Positions 42,854 to 52,430 of a stretch of DNA of 64,000 bases are shown here, piece by piece. The position numbers were made by a program, and so were the translations under genes. The notes beneath the pieces are model-generated. The model was not told where the DNA came from, searched no databases, and saw nothing but the letters and a program-made list of their open reading frames with translations. How positions within the stretch are numbered: the stretch's first letter is position 1; each line of letters begins with the position of its first letter. This DNA is from Lunatimonas salinarum (lineage in GTDB: Bacteria > Bacteroidota > Bacteroidia > Cytophagales > Cyclobacteriaceae), in NCBI RefSeq assembly GCF_017811155.1, contig NZ_JACVCV010000008.1, positions 124,001 through 188,000 of the forward strand, written 5' to 3'.

Positions 42854-44110
42854 ATGCTCGTCACCCGGAATATTTCCATCACCCTATTTTTTTGCTTTAT
42901 ATATTCAATGATGGCCGCACAGGTGCCGGGCTTTTATATGAAAAATGAATCCCGAAGGGTGAAAATCCCATTTATTGACTCCAATAGCTTGGTGATTATA
43001 CCCGTTTCGGTAAACGGAAGTGAACCGATCAATTTTTTGTTTGACACCGGTGTCAAATCAAATATCTTTTTTAGTAAAACCATTGCCGACGAACTGGGCA
43101 TGCAGTATACGCGGAAACTCAACCTCGTGGGGGCCGACGGTCAAACCGTGCTGAGCGCCTCCGTATCTCCAAACAATCATTTTGACCTAGGGGAAATTGA
43201 GGGGATCTATCAGGCGGCATTGGTGCTGGATGAGGATTTTCTTGAACTGGAAAAAGTAATCGGAATCCCAATATACGGAGTAGTGGGACACGAGTTTTTC
43301 AAAAGCAACCCCGTCAAGATCGACTATGACAATGCCGAGGTCACCATATACCGAAGTAGTGCGCTGAAATGGAAACCCTTTGGCTTCCGATCCATGCCCA
43401 TGGAGTTGATCGGGAACAAGCCCTATGTGAACACGACCATACGGCAGATTGAAGGTCCCGAGATACCTGCAAAACTACTTATAGACACCGGTGCCAACCA
43501 TGGCCTCCTGCTCAATCGGGAAACGACAGACGAAATCGTTTTGCCTCCCCTGACCTTGGAAACCGATCTGGGGCGATCACTCGGAGGCGATCTGTTTGGA
43601 CTGGTTGGGCGAGTACGACGGGTAGAGATGCAGGGCTTGAAATTCAGAGGGGTAATTACCTCGTATCCCGATCAAACCGAATTTTCGGACGTGATCATCG
43701 AAACCGGTAGGCAGGGAAGCATCGGAGCGGAATTGCTAAACCGAATAAAAATTATATTCGACTACCCTAGAGAACGTGTGCTGTTAAAAAAGGGGGCGAA
43801 ATTCAGCGAACAATTCGATTACGATATGAGTGGGTTGATGATCCGGGTTTTGTCGGCGGAAAACAAGCGCTTTTATGTCAGCCAAGTACGGGAAAACTCA
43901 CCGGCAAGCTTGCAAGGCGTTCAACTCTATGACGAGATTGTCGCGATCAACAAAGTTCCCGCCTACTTTTGGGAACTTGCGGATATCACAAACCTGTTCC
44001 GCTCCGAAGAAGGGCGGGTAATAACCCTGGAAATCCTCCGGGGAACCGGCACAGAAGAAGAGGCCCCTGAAAAGCTTCGAATCTCCTTTGTGCTAAAAAA
44101 GCAGCTCTAA
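42854..44110 (+). CDS. Retropepsin-like aspartyl protease with C-terminal PDZ domain
   Basis: A 418-residue secreted or periplasmic protein with a signal peptide (ending near M-M-A-A-Q). Two retropepsin-type aspartate motifs are seen: F-L-F-D-T-G-V-K-S-N near residue 60 and L-L-I-D-T-G-A-N-H-G near residue 210, so the single chain carries both halves of an aspartyl active site. A PDZ-like domain follows (S-P-A-S-L-Q-G-V-Q-L-Y-D-E-I-V-A-I-N near residue 355). Bacterial proteins of this kind are thought to degrade or process envelope proteins. Function of this one is not known. Confidence 0.82.
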   Translation: MLVTRNISITLFFCFIYSMMAAQVPGFYMKNESRRVKIPFIDSNSLVIIPVSVNGSEPINFLFDTGVKSNIFFSKTIADELGMQYTRKLNLVGADGQTVLSASVSPNNHFDLGEIEGIYQAALVLDEDFLELEKVIGIPIYGVVGHEFFKSNPVKIDYDNAEVTIYRSSALKWKPFGFRSMPMELIGNKPYVNTTIRQIEGPEIPAKLLIDTGANHGLLLNRETTDEIVLPPLTLETDLGRSLGGDLFGLVGRVRRVEMQGLKFRGVITSYPDQTEFSDVIIETGRQGSIGAELLNRIKIIFDYPRERVLLKKGAKFSEQFDYDMSGLMIRVLSAENKRFYVSQVRENSPASLQGVQLYDEIVAINKVPAYFWELADITNLFRSEEGRVITLEILRGTGTEEEAPEKLRISFVLKKQL

Positions 44111-44285
44111 AAATGGGCATATAAATCCGCGGCATATTTTTTGCTGGTTCTTCAATCACGAAAAAATATAAACTACGCTTTTGAAGCTACGAACGGCAGT
44201 AGATTAAAATTCTTTTCAGTTATATTTGTAAAATTCTACGTTTGAGGTAAATAGCTTTTTGCAAGGTATTTAGGCGACATAGTCC

Positions 44286-45731
44286 ATGGAAGGATCTGGT
44301 ACGATTGATTTTATAAATTCGTTAATATCCGTTTATAAGCCGGCAAACAGTCCCGCTGAGTGTCTTTTTGTTTCAGAAAGGTTACGCGAGGCATGTACAT
44401 CCATTGATTTTTCCACTCCAGAACAAGCCTTTGAACAGCTTTTTCCACTGGCTCCAAAACCCGTGTTTGAACGGTTTGCTCAGGCAATTAAATCAGGAGA
44501 TACCTTGGTTGTTCCTTACCGTCAGGAAAGTTCGCTGCTATTTGTGGCGGTAGAAGGAAACGTACTACCTGGAGCAAACAAAGCCTGTTACCTGAATTTC
44601 CACTTTTCAAAAAGAGACAGCACTCCAAATCCCCCCAAAGGAAGCTTTCAGCGGAATCTATTAGAGGATCGGCAACTTTACCAACGCATCGCAGAGAATT
44701 TTCCGCGTGGTACCATCGACGTGCTCGATAGTACCTTTCACTACATCTATACAGAAGGCACCGAATACAACAAACTTAAAATTGATCCCGCCACGCTAAT
44801 CGGAACCTGCCATTTGGACTTGATACATGGAGACTCACTTGAAGCGGCACAGGCTCATTTGACCCAAGTACTCAAAGGTGAGATGGTCACCTACGAGACG
44901 ACGATTTGGAACAATACTTACCAAAGCAACGCCGTGCCACTGAGGAATGAAAACAAAGAAATCGATCACATTCTGTTGGTGCATCAAAACATTACAAACG
45001 CCAAAAAACTGGAAGCAGAACGGGAGGTATTGATCAAGGACCTGGAATCTCATAACGAGGAACTGCTTCGTTTTGCCTACATTGTGTCGCATAACCTGCG
45101 GGCACCCATTGTAAATATTTCTCTCTTACTTGATCTCTACAATGAAAAGAATCCTGCCGACGCTGAAAACCAGGAAGTGATCGAAAACCTAAAGGTCTCC
45201 ACCAATCTGCTGAATGCCACCCTACAGGATCTGATCGAAGTGGTATCGATCAAAAAGCAAAAAATCCCAAAAGTTGAACTGATCAACTTCCACCTCCTAT
45301 TAAATAACATCGAAAAGAGTCTCTTTAATCAACTAAAAGAGTCCGGGATAAAAATACATAAGGATCTGTCCGCGTTAAGCGAAATGAACTACGTATATGC
45401 CCATTTGGAAAATTTCTTTATGAATTTTCTGACCAACTCCGTCAAATACAAACATCCTGACAGGACGCCCGAGGTATGGATAAAGACCTACAAAAGTAAG
45501 GAGTACTGCGTAATAGAATTCCGTGACAACGGCATCGGTCTCGACTTGGAACGGTATGGAGATAGGCTTTTTGGATTGTACCAGCGGTTTCACAACCACG
45601 TAGAAGGAAAAGGAATGGGCCTCTACTTGGTAAGGGAACAAATCCGGTCCAACGATGGTAAGATAGAAATATCCAGTAAGGTAGGAGAAGGCTTGGCGTT
45701 TACCCTATATCTCCGAAATCTGATTGGATAG
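44286..45731 (+). CDS. Soluble PAS-domain sensor histidine kinase
   Basis: A 481-residue kinase without membrane helices, so it is a cytoplasmic sensor. An N-terminal part of unknown fold is followed by a PAS domain (about residues 135-245, I-A-E-N-F-P-R-G-T-I-D-V-L-D) and a dimerisation/phosphoacceptor helix with V-S-H-N-L-R-A-P, phospho-His269. The HATPase domain has N-F-L-T-N-S-V-K-Y, D-N-G-I-G-L-D-L and G-K-G-M-G-L-Y-L-V. All kinase motifs are intact. No response regulator is adjacent, so it is an orphan in this window. A TATATTTG 58 bp upstream of the ATG fits a -7 element, but its -33 partner is missing. Confidence 0.9.
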   Translation: MEGSGTIDFINSLISVYKPANSPAECLFVSERLREACTSIDFSTPEQAFEQLFPLAPKPVFERFAQAIKSGDTLVVPYRQESSLLFVAVEGNVLPGANKACYLNFHFSKRDSTPNPPKGSFQRNLLEDRQLYQRIAENFPRGTIDVLDSTFHYIYTEGTEYNKLKIDPATLIGTCHLDLIHGDSLEAAQAHLTQVLKGEMVTYETTIWNNTYQSNAVPLRNENKEIDHILLVHQNITNAKKLEAEREVLIKDLESHNEELLRFAYIVSHNLRAPIVNISLLLDLYNEKNPADAENQEVIENLKVSTNLLNATLQDLIEVVSIKKQKIPKVELINFHLLLNNIEKSLFNQLKESGIKIHKDLSALSEMNYVYAHLENFFMNFLTNSVKYKHPDRTPEVWIKTYKSKEYCVIEFRDNGIGLDLERYGDRLFGLYQRFHNHVEGKGMGLYLVREQIRSNDGKIEISSKVGEGLAFTLYLRNLIG

Positions 45732-45754
45732 CCAAGCCCTCTCCTATTCACCTG

Positions 45755-46492
45755 TTATTCAGACAGTAAGGAAGCTGCCTCGCTGTCCAGAAAAATGACC
45801 GCATGGGGGTGATTCTGTAATACCGAAGCTGGCAGCTCCGTAGTGATGGGCCCTTCGATCATTTCCTTTATTGCTTGAGCCTTACTTTGACCAAACGCCA
45901 CCATGATTACCTTGCGTGCATTCATGATGGATTGAATTCCCATGGAGATTGCCCGGTTTGGGATATCACTTGGAGATGGAAAATATTTCGCATTGGCCGC
46001 TATTGTGGCTTGGCTCAACTCGGCAACGTGGGTCAGGGTGTCAAAAGAGGTGCCTGGTTCGTTAAACGCAATATGGCCATTGGTGCCTATCCCAATAAGC
46101 TGAATGGCAATACCTCCTGCCTCTTGAATTTGCCGCTCATAATCGGCACAATTTCTGGCTAAATCTCCTATCCCTGAAGGTACGTACGTATTTTCAAGCA
46201 CAATATCGAGGTGATCGAACAACTGCTCATTCATGAAATACCGGTAGCTCTGCGGGCTATTTCCATCAAGTCCTTCGTACTCGTCCAAGTTAAAAGTCTT
46301 CACATCCTTATAGGATGTCCCATTGTTCCGATGATCCGCAATTAGATTTTGGTAAACTCCTATCGGAGAATTGCCGGTAGATAATCCCAACACCAATTCG
46401 GGATTCCCCTTTACCGCATCGATGATCTCCGCCGCGGCAGCTCGGTTCAGTGCTTCTACTGTATCAAACTTTTTTACGTCCATAATAAACAT
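45755..46492 (-). CDS. nagB: Glucosamine-6-phosphate deaminase
   Basis: A 245-residue NagB converting glucosamine-6-phosphate to fructose-6-phosphate and ammonia, feeding amino sugars into glycolysis. The N-terminal L-G-L-S-T-G-N-S-P-I-G-V-Y, the catalytic T-F-N-L-D-E-Y-E-G-L and the I-G-T-N-G-H-I-A-F-N-E-P-G-T-S-F motif with the catalytic His and Glu are all present. The start may instead be the ATG three codons later (46483). It stands alone, with nag uptake genes not seen nearby. Confidence 0.93.
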   Translation of the reverse strand: MFIMDVKKFDTVEALNRAAAAEIIDAVKGNPELVLGLSTGNSPIGVYQNLIADHRNNGTSYKDVKTFNLDEYEGLDGNSPQSYRYFMNEQLFDHLDIVLENTYVPSGIGDLARNCADYERQIQEAGGIAIQLIGIGTNGHIAFNEPGTSFDTLTHVAELSQATIAANAKYFPSPSDIPNRAISMGIQSIMNARKVIMVAFGQSKAQAIKEMIEGPITTELPASVLQNHPHAVIFLDSEAASLLSE

Positions 46493-46581
46493 TTCGTCAT
46501 TTATGATTAACTCTTTGGATTAAATACGCCGATCTTCCAATTCAGGCCAATACAGCGAATGCGTACCTCAATACGCCATCA

Positions 46582-47187
46582 TTAATTTCCCCAAGTTGGC
46601 AGACTGAGTTCGTATTTGACTGCAACCAAACGTATGGATATAATGGCCGATATCGATACCAATAGGTTTATGTCCCTGTCCAGCCCATAGTTATCGCAAA
46701 TCAAATAGCCTATTGCTCCGGCCAAACAAGCAGAAGCGTAAATCTCCCTTCTGAACAAAATCGGAATTTCGTTGGTAAGGGTGTCTCTGATTACACCCCC
46801 CATTACCGCCGAAAACATCCCCATAATGGCCGCCACCTCCAACGAGAATCCAAGGCTGAGCGTCTTTTCCACTCCCAGAATGGTAAAGAAACCGATCCCC
46901 AACGTATCGAATAGAAAGAGGGTTTTTCGTAACCTGGACACAAATCGAAAGAACATAAAGGTCACGATGATACCCGCAAAGATGGCGTAGAGAAATGCGA
47001 CATCCCCAATCCAAACCAAGGGATAGGCCCCCAATAGAATATCCCGCAAACTGCCGCCGCCAATAGCGGTGATGAATGCGGTAAATCCTGCGCCAAACCA
47101 GTCATGCCCCTTATCTTGAATCGCCAAAGCACCCGAAATTGCAAAGACAAAAACACCTAACAGTTCAAGTGCATATTGAAGATCCAT
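46582..47187 (-). CDS. TRIC-type cation channel family protein (YicG-like)
   Basis: A 201-residue membrane protein with two homologous halves of about three helices, each with a glycine-rich kink: A-I-G-G-G-S-L-R-D-I-L-L-G and V-M-G-G-V-I-R-D-T-L-T-N-E. This is the TRIC/UPF0126 (YicG) family, trimeric cation channels in prokaryotes. The start at 47187 (M-D-L-Q-Y-A-L-E-L-L-G-V-F-V-F) is chosen because the longer frame up to 47364 would overlap the upstream methyltransferase gene and lacks homology. It lies 83 bp downstream of the methyltransferase gene. Confidence 0.88.
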   Translation of the reverse strand: MDLQYALELLGVFVFAISGALAIQDKGHDWFGAGFTAFITAIGGGSLRDILLGAYPLVWIGDVAFLYAIFAGIIVTFMFFRFVSRLRKTLFLFDTLGIGFFTILGVEKTLSLGFSLEVAAIMGMFSAVMGGVIRDTLTNEIPILFRREIYASACLAGAIGYLICDNYGLDRDINLLVSISAIISIRLVAVKYELSLPTWGN

Positions 47188-47270
47188 GAGATGAAAATTA
47201 TATCTGCGCAAAGATACGTCAATGATCCAATTGTTCCTCATCGACGGAACTTCGGTTTCCCTTTTCGTCA

Positions 47271-47900
47271 CTAAGATCCATTCTTTTGAAAAATAAATAC
47301 CCCCATGGCCCGCTGACCATGAACGACCACCGACTTTGGTGCTTCCAAGTAAGTAAGCCCCCACTCCTCCATTAGGCCCTGAAGCATCGATTCAGTAAGC
47401 AAAAAACGCTCACTGCCATCAGGGAGAAGGTATCTCCCATCGCCTAAGTCTGTAGAAATCGACCGAATATCCCCTGCATCGGTGCAGGTACGCAGCCAAA
47501 AAATGCCTCCGTCCTTCAAAACCCGCATCAATTCCGCCCACATAGTTTTAAAATGCTGACTACTCGTCGCAAAGTGCAACACGGCACTACAGATGACCGC
47601 ATCAAAGGCTCCTTTATGAAAAAGGATCTCCTCTAAGCCACACACCTGAAACCGTAGGATGTCGAAACCTGGATTCAAGGTCTGGGCGTGCATTCTAGCC
47701 ATCTTTATAGATAGCAAGTCCCTGTCAATCCCGAAAATCTGGTATCCTCCCTTCACAAAGGGATGGGCATTTCTACCCTCTCCACAACCAGCATCCAACA
47801 TTTTCATCTCCTTTGAAAACCGCCCCTTTAGAAGCTGATCCAATAGATAGATGTCGATGTTTCCCAAAGCCTGATTTAACGCATGCATATCCATCGTCAT
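47271..47900 (-). CDS. SAM-dependent methyltransferase, class I
   Basis: A 209-residue methyltransferase. The SAM motif M-L-D-A-G-C-G-E-G-R-N-A appears at about residue 35, followed by G-I-D-R-D and F-D-A-V-I-C-S-A-V-L-H-F. Its substrate is unknown. It is 11 bp downstream of the outer-membrane barrel gene, so probably co-transcribed. Confidence 0.82.
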   Translation of the reverse strand: MTMDMHALNQALGNIDIYLLDQLLKGRFSKEMKMLDAGCGEGRNAHPFVKGGYQIFGIDRDLLSIKMARMHAQTLNPGFDILRFQVCGLEEILFHKGAFDAVICSAVLHFATSSQHFKTMWAELMRVLKDGGIFWLRTCTDAGDIRSISTDLGDGRYLLPDGSERFLLTESMLQGLMEEWGLTYLEAPKSVVVHGQRAMGVFIFQKNGS

Positions 47901-47911
47901 ACCATTTACCC

Positions 47912-49045
47912 TTAGATGACTTCGTTTAATCCAAAGTAGTAGGCGAATTGATCCCCCACACCAAAATCCAGGCGAATACTTAAGCCTTCCTCATTTATCT
48001 TATACCGGAAACCCATTCCGCCGGAAACCTTGAATTTCGAAAATCGAAATTGATCCGGGGCCGAGGTCACCTGACCGGTACTTCCAAAAAACACCAAGCC
48101 CAGATTTCGATAAATTCGCAGGCGGTATTCACTCTGAAATACCATTGCATGGCGATCCCGGTATTTGCCCTCAAAATACCCCCTCATCCGATCACTTCCA
48201 CCAATAAGGGAAACTTGTTGAAAAGGAGCGGCTCCGGCGGTTAAGCTCATCCAAGCCTGCACGGCCAAGACCTGATTCGGATTGATGGAAAAGTATTTTC
48301 GGAAATCAACCTTCAACTGCGCAAAGGAGTATGAGCTGCCAATTACCGGCGAAAACAACATGAGGCGGGCCTGATGATAAGCCCCGGAGGTAGGTTGAAA
48401 AATATTTTCTCGCGTATCGTAATTCAGCACGCCGCCCACTCCGGAAAGGACTTGCCCGGAACTTCCCCTCACATTTCCGCTTTCCAGCATGCCTGTAGGC
48501 TCAGTGCGATAGATATCTTCTTGGCGGAATTCATAAACCGGGCCTATATACACACCCTTTGCAACCTTGCGCTCATACAACAAATGAAAATGGGCATAGC
48601 GGCTGGCATAAAATTCTCCCTTGGTTGGGGAATTGCCAAAACCGTAAAACTTGAACGGAAAATCGGCCAATTCCAATCGGGAGTTTAAATAACCCACATT
48701 GTCAGCTTGCCATAGATTTAACTCGGTGGTAAATAACAGTTGTTGATTGAGCGTGTACAACAAGGTAATCGGTACGGTAGAAGGCCTCGTGGATGCGGCA
48801 CCCTCACCTATTGGTCTAAACAGCTTGATAGCTCTGGCTCCAATACCGATACTTGTCTCAGGAGAATAGGTCAACGCTGGAATGACGGTCCAATGGTCGC
48901 TGCTAACCGCATTGATCAACTTATCCGCCGTATCGAACATCTGCTCTATCAAGGTACCTTGATTGGAGTCCTCTCGAAGAATTTGCGCAAAACCACCCGA
49001 CACCAGCATCCACGCCGCAAACGTCAAAAGTATCAGTCTGTTCAT
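47912..49045 (-). CDS. Outer-membrane beta-barrel of the BamA/TamA (surface antigen) family
   Basis: A 377-residue protein with a signal peptide (M-N-R-L-I-L-L-T-F-A then G-F-A-Q) and a C-terminal D15-like barrel: Y-D-T-R-E-N-I-F-Q-P-T-S-G-A-Y, G-G-S-D-R-M-R-G-Y-F-E-G-K-Y-R-D and a final barrel strand ending in an aromatic-rich tail. It lacks POTRA domains, so it is not the BamA of the assembly machine; it looks like one of the smaller Omp85-related barrels of Bacteroidota. Role unknown. It follows the TonB receptor gene by 29 bp. Confidence 0.82.
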   Translation of the reverse strand: MNRLILLTFAAWMLVSGGFAQILREDSNQGTLIEQMFDTADKLINAVSSDHWTVIPALTYSPETSIGIGARAIKLFRPIGEGAASTRPSTVPITLLYTLNQQLLFTTELNLWQADNVGYLNSRLELADFPFKFYGFGNSPTKGEFYASRYAHFHLLYERKVAKGVYIGPVYEFRQEDIYRTEPTGMLESGNVRGSSGQVLSGVGGVLNYDTRENIFQPTSGAYHQARLMLFSPVIGSSYSFAQLKVDFRKYFSINPNQVLAVQAWMSLTAGAAPFQQVSLIGGSDRMRGYFEGKYRDRHAMVFQSEYRLRIYRNLGLVFFGSTGQVTSAPDQFRFSKFKVSGGMGFRYKINEEGLSIRLDFGVGDQFAYYFGLNEVI

Positions 49046-49074
49046 TTGGGCGCCAATATACCATATTATTGCAA

Positions 49075-51480
49075 TTAAAACTCAATAATAAGCCCAACGG
49101 TAGGAAGGATAGAACCTGCTGTATTACGTATGCTCCTCAACAAATACCGACTAGGGTCATTGGGATCAACAACGGGCCTATCTTCTGCGTCCCTTATCGC
49201 TACCAAACGCTCCTGCTGCTCCGCTTGGAAGTTGTAGGCATTTTGGATATCAAAGTACCAGTTTAAATTCCATCTCTCGAAGAAATACTTCTTGTCTACC
49301 CGTAGATCCAGCTGGTGAAAACTCTTTAATCTTTCGGCATTAATCCGGTTATAATCAAATAAGCCTTGATTAAACAAATCCCAATTAGCCCGGAGTGAAG
49401 ACGCATTTAAATCAAAAGGAATAAAGGGGGTGCCGCCCAAAAACCGCCAACGTGCTCCGATTTCCCAGTCACGCTTAAGTCGCTTTCCCGCGGTCAGACT
49501 CACAATGAATCGGTTGTCCCAAGCGGAAGGAACAAAGCCCTCGGTATTTGGATTGGTAAATTCGCTGCGAACCAGCGTCACCGCTGCTATGCCATAAAAA
49601 TCGTTAAAGAGCCGCTGCTGGGCCAGAAACTCCAGTCCATAAGCCCTTCCTCTACCATCTGACAATACCGGTTCATTACCAATTACTCCAAAATCTGCGC
49701 CGAGATTTGCCAAAACCACCCCATTTCGGATAGAGGTGGGGTAATTACCATACAGCTTATAGAATCCCTCAACCGTGAATCTGCGGTTCTTTTCAGGGCG
49801 TTGGATTTCTATACCCGAAATAAAATGAGTCGATCGAATGAATTGAACATCATTTTCCTGATTCACCAAGATCCCCTCGTTATTTCGAAAACCCAGTACG
49901 GTATACGGCGGACGTTGGTAATAAATCCCTGCATTTGCGGTCCAGAATAAACGCTCTCCTAGTTGGTAGCTGATGGAAGCCCTGGGGCTAAGCTGATTTA
50001 GCGGATTACTAGCTGTGGGACCAAAATCACTCCCGTCCATCCGAAGCCCTCCCGATACCAAAAGGCGATCATTCACGAACTTTTTACTCCCTTGTACAAA
50101 TGCACCGTAGGAGTGGAACAGCGCGGTGGCGCCTACGTCCAAGGGCACACCATCCGTTATTTCAACCCTCCTGTCGAAATCTTCGATCAAATACCTGCTA
50201 AATTCGTAATTGAATCCATATTTTAGCGTGTAGCCCGTTCCGAATATGCTATTCTCCGCACGGAACTTATTTTCACTTTCCTGAGATCGGTAATCAAATA
50301 TCAGGTTTTGCGGACTACTCTCATCGTTATTCTGATATTTAAAGGCTCGGTTGTTTAGCATATTCCTGCTAAGCACATAAGTCCAAAACCCATTAGACCG
50401 AAACCGCTTTAACTTGACACCGGTAGCGTAGTTCCACTGGGATTGGATGGGCAATGAATTCAACAAGAACAGTCGATCGTCGCGCTCCTCTTCCTCTTCC
50501 TCGCCCGGCAGGTCAAAATTCAACGCAAATTGGTCGATTGCACCCACGCCAAGGAAGGTAAGTTCCGTTTTGTCATTGATACGTGTCTTGGTCTTGAGCG
50601 TAAAATCATGGAAAGTGGGAAGAAATGGCAAACCCAATAACCTGAAAAGTCCTTGCAGATACGAGCGCCTTGCCGAGAGAATATAGGTAGTCTTTTCGCT
50701 CAATGGGCCCTCGTTGGATACGGTCAGTTCAGATGCCCCCACTGTCAACTGGGTAAACATCTTGTCTCTTCGCCCATCTTTCAACTCAAACTCAAAAAAG
50801 GAACTCAAGGAGTTCATCCTGTTTGCCGGAAATGCCCCGCTGATCACATCAACATTTTTGATGAGGTTCACATTCAAAATCCCCAACGGCCCCCCTGAAG
50901 AACCTTGGGTGGCAAAGTGGTTTATCACCGGAACCTCAATTTCGTCGATAAAAAACTTATTTTCATTAGGTGCTCCGCCGCGAATGATGATGTCATTTCT
51001 AAAGCTGGCTGTACTTGCCACACCGGGCAAGGATTGAATTACCCGACTGATATCACGGTTCCCCCCCGGATATCGCTCTATCTCATTGGTATTCAATTTT
51101 CTAGCAGAAATGGGGGTGTCCTCAGACCGGGAAAATTCAGAGGAAACCACTACTTCCGCCAAGTCCGAAGCATCCTCTTCCAATGGAAAATCCAGCTGCA
51201 CCGCACGGGCGCGGGTGATCTGTACTTCAAACACCGTATTTGGCTTGAATCCGACAAAGGATGCACGCACATTATAGAGACCTGGTGGAATATCTGAAAG
51301 CTGGTAATTACCGTTCTCGTCCGAAACGGTACCCAAATCGACTCCCTGAACGACTACGTTAGCGAAAGGAATGGGCTCGTTGTTTATTGGATTAAACACC
51401 CGCCCCTGCAGGCTGACCTGTTGGGACATCCCCGTCAACGTGAATAGAAAAATAAAGGCTGAAATTAAATAATATCGCAT
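49075..51480 (-). CDS. TonB-dependent outer-membrane receptor with carboxypeptidase-like N-domain
   Basis: An 801-residue receptor. After a signal peptide (ending M-S-Q-Q) a CarboxypepD_reg-like domain (V-S-L-Q-G-R-V-F-N-P-I-N-N-E-P-I-P-F-A-N-V-V) leads to the plug (I-S-R-V-I-Q-S-L-P-G-V-A, I-I-R-G-G-A-P-N-E-N) and a long barrel with many aromatic strands. Such receptors take up substrates that need proton-motive force through TonB. It is about 100-200 residues shorter than SusC types and no SusD partner is adjacent, so a sugar role is unlikely. The ligand cannot be read from sequence. Confidence 0.88.
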   Translation of the reverse strand: MRYYLISAFIFLFTLTGMSQQVSLQGRVFNPINNEPIPFANVVVQGVDLGTVSDENGNYQLSDIPPGLYNVRASFVGFKPNTVFEVQITRARAVQLDFPLEEDASDLAEVVVSSEFSRSEDTPISARKLNTNEIERYPGGNRDISRVIQSLPGVASTASFRNDIIIRGGAPNENKFFIDEIEVPVINHFATQGSSGGPLGILNVNLIKNVDVISGAFPANRMNSLSSFFEFELKDGRRDKMFTQLTVGASELTVSNEGPLSEKTTYILSARRSYLQGLFRLLGLPFLPTFHDFTLKTKTRINDKTELTFLGVGAIDQFALNFDLPGEEEEEERDDRLFLLNSLPIQSQWNYATGVKLKRFRSNGFWTYVLSRNMLNNRAFKYQNNDESSPQNLIFDYRSQESENKFRAENSIFGTGYTLKYGFNYEFSRYLIEDFDRRVEITDGVPLDVGATALFHSYGAFVQGSKKFVNDRLLVSGGLRMDGSDFGPTASNPLNQLSPRASISYQLGERLFWTANAGIYYQRPPYTVLGFRNNEGILVNQENDVQFIRSTHFISGIEIQRPEKNRRFTVEGFYKLYGNYPTSIRNGVVLANLGADFGVIGNEPVLSDGRGRAYGLEFLAQQRLFNDFYGIAAVTLVRSEFTNPNTEGFVPSAWDNRFIVSLTAGKRLKRDWEIGARWRFLGGTPFIPFDLNASSLRANWDLFNQGLFDYNRINAERLKSFHQLDLRVDKKYFFERWNLNWYFDIQNAYNFQAEQQERLVAIRDAEDRPVVDPNDPSRYLLRSIRNTAGSILPTVGLIIEF

Positions 51481-51528
51481 CGGTTGTTTGTTTTATTTTT
51501 AAAAGCTAACGTGAATACTATTTTCTGA

Positions 51529-51536
51529 CAAAGCTA
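51529..51536 (-). promoter_or_regulatory. Possible -7 element upstream of the TonB receptor gene
   Basis: On the minus strand the bases read TAGCTTTG, a match to TAnnTTTG, 48 bp upstream of the receptor ATG. No -33 TTTG is seen at the usual distance, so confidence is low. Confidence 0.35.
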
Positions 51537-51688
51537 GAAAATAACTTCCAGCCGCTATTGGTTGGTTAAAACTATGTGACTGCCTTTTGAACATTACAAA
51601 AAGGGTTTTTGAAATTACATTCTAATAAATCCATATCAGGTCAAAAAGTTTGTAGATGAATGGAATTTTTTCCCATATTTTGGGGAGT

Positions 51689-52399
51689 TTAGCGTAAACC
51701 TGCTTCCTTTACCTGCCACAACCTCCACCACGGAGTCCCCGGAGAATCGTGGTGCTCGTAGTGATAACCAAAAAAATAACAACTCAAAAAAGCCCAAACG
51801 TGGTTTTTTACCTGTGAACCGGAATGATGTTTATTGGATTGATCCCCTCTGTGTGGAAGAAACGTACCGAAATAAAACAATTGGAGGGTAGACAAAATGG
51901 CGGGTAACATCCAAAATAAAATCAGATTTTCTGTGGGAATAAATAGTTTCAGCAGGTTGAACGTGACGGCCATCAGTAGAATCTGCCAGACCGTAACATA
52001 GGCCGTGATAAAGCTAAAATACCAAGGCAGAAAGCGGTGTGAGGGATGATAATCAGGGTCTCCCTCCGTGGCTACGAATCGGTGGTGCAGATGATGCTTG
52101 GGATATAAGCGGTGGTAAAAATTATAAGAAAATAACAGTGCACTTACCCACCCGATGGCATGGTTTAGCTTTCGATTTCGCGACACTACCCCATGCATGG
52201 CATCGTGCGCGGTGATAAATAATCCGGTGTATAAATGCATCTGAACCAAAATAGCCAAATAGGTAAACGGATTCAAGTAATCAAGCTCCCAGGAAAGCAA
52301 TAAGATCAACGAAGCAAACCACAAAGAAATGATGGAAATGGCAATGAATACTCCCTTGGGATCTATATCAAGTCCGTTGGCACGTGTAGATGGATTCAT
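51689..52399 (-). CDS. crtW: Beta-carotene ketolase, CrtW type
   Basis: A 236-residue membrane di-iron oxygenase that adds keto groups at C4/C4' of beta-carotene rings. The histidine motifs fit CrtW rather than a fatty acid desaturase: T-A-H-D-A-M-H-G, P-K-H-H-L-H-H-R, F-G-T-F-L-P-H-R and Y-E-H-H-D-S-P-G-T-P-W-W-R-L-W. It is the last gene of the carotenoid operon, 31 bp after ispH. With no hydroxylase gene (crtZ) in the cluster, the expected end product is echinenone/canthaxanthin unless a hydroxylase lies elsewhere. Confidence 0.88.
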   Translation of the reverse strand: MNPSTRANGLDIDPKGVFIAISIISLWFASLILLLSWELDYLNPFTYLAILVQMHLYTGLFITAHDAMHGVVSRNRKLNHAIGWVSALLFSYNFYHRLYPKHHLHHRFVATEGDPDYHPSHRFLPWYFSFITAYVTVWQILLMAVTFNLLKLFIPTENLILFWMLPAILSTLQLFYFGTFLPHRGDQSNKHHSGSQVKNHVWAFLSCYFFGYHYEHHDSPGTPWWRLWQVKEAGLR

Positions 52400-52430
52400 C
52401 TAGGAAAAACAATTTAGGGGGTCGATTCAT

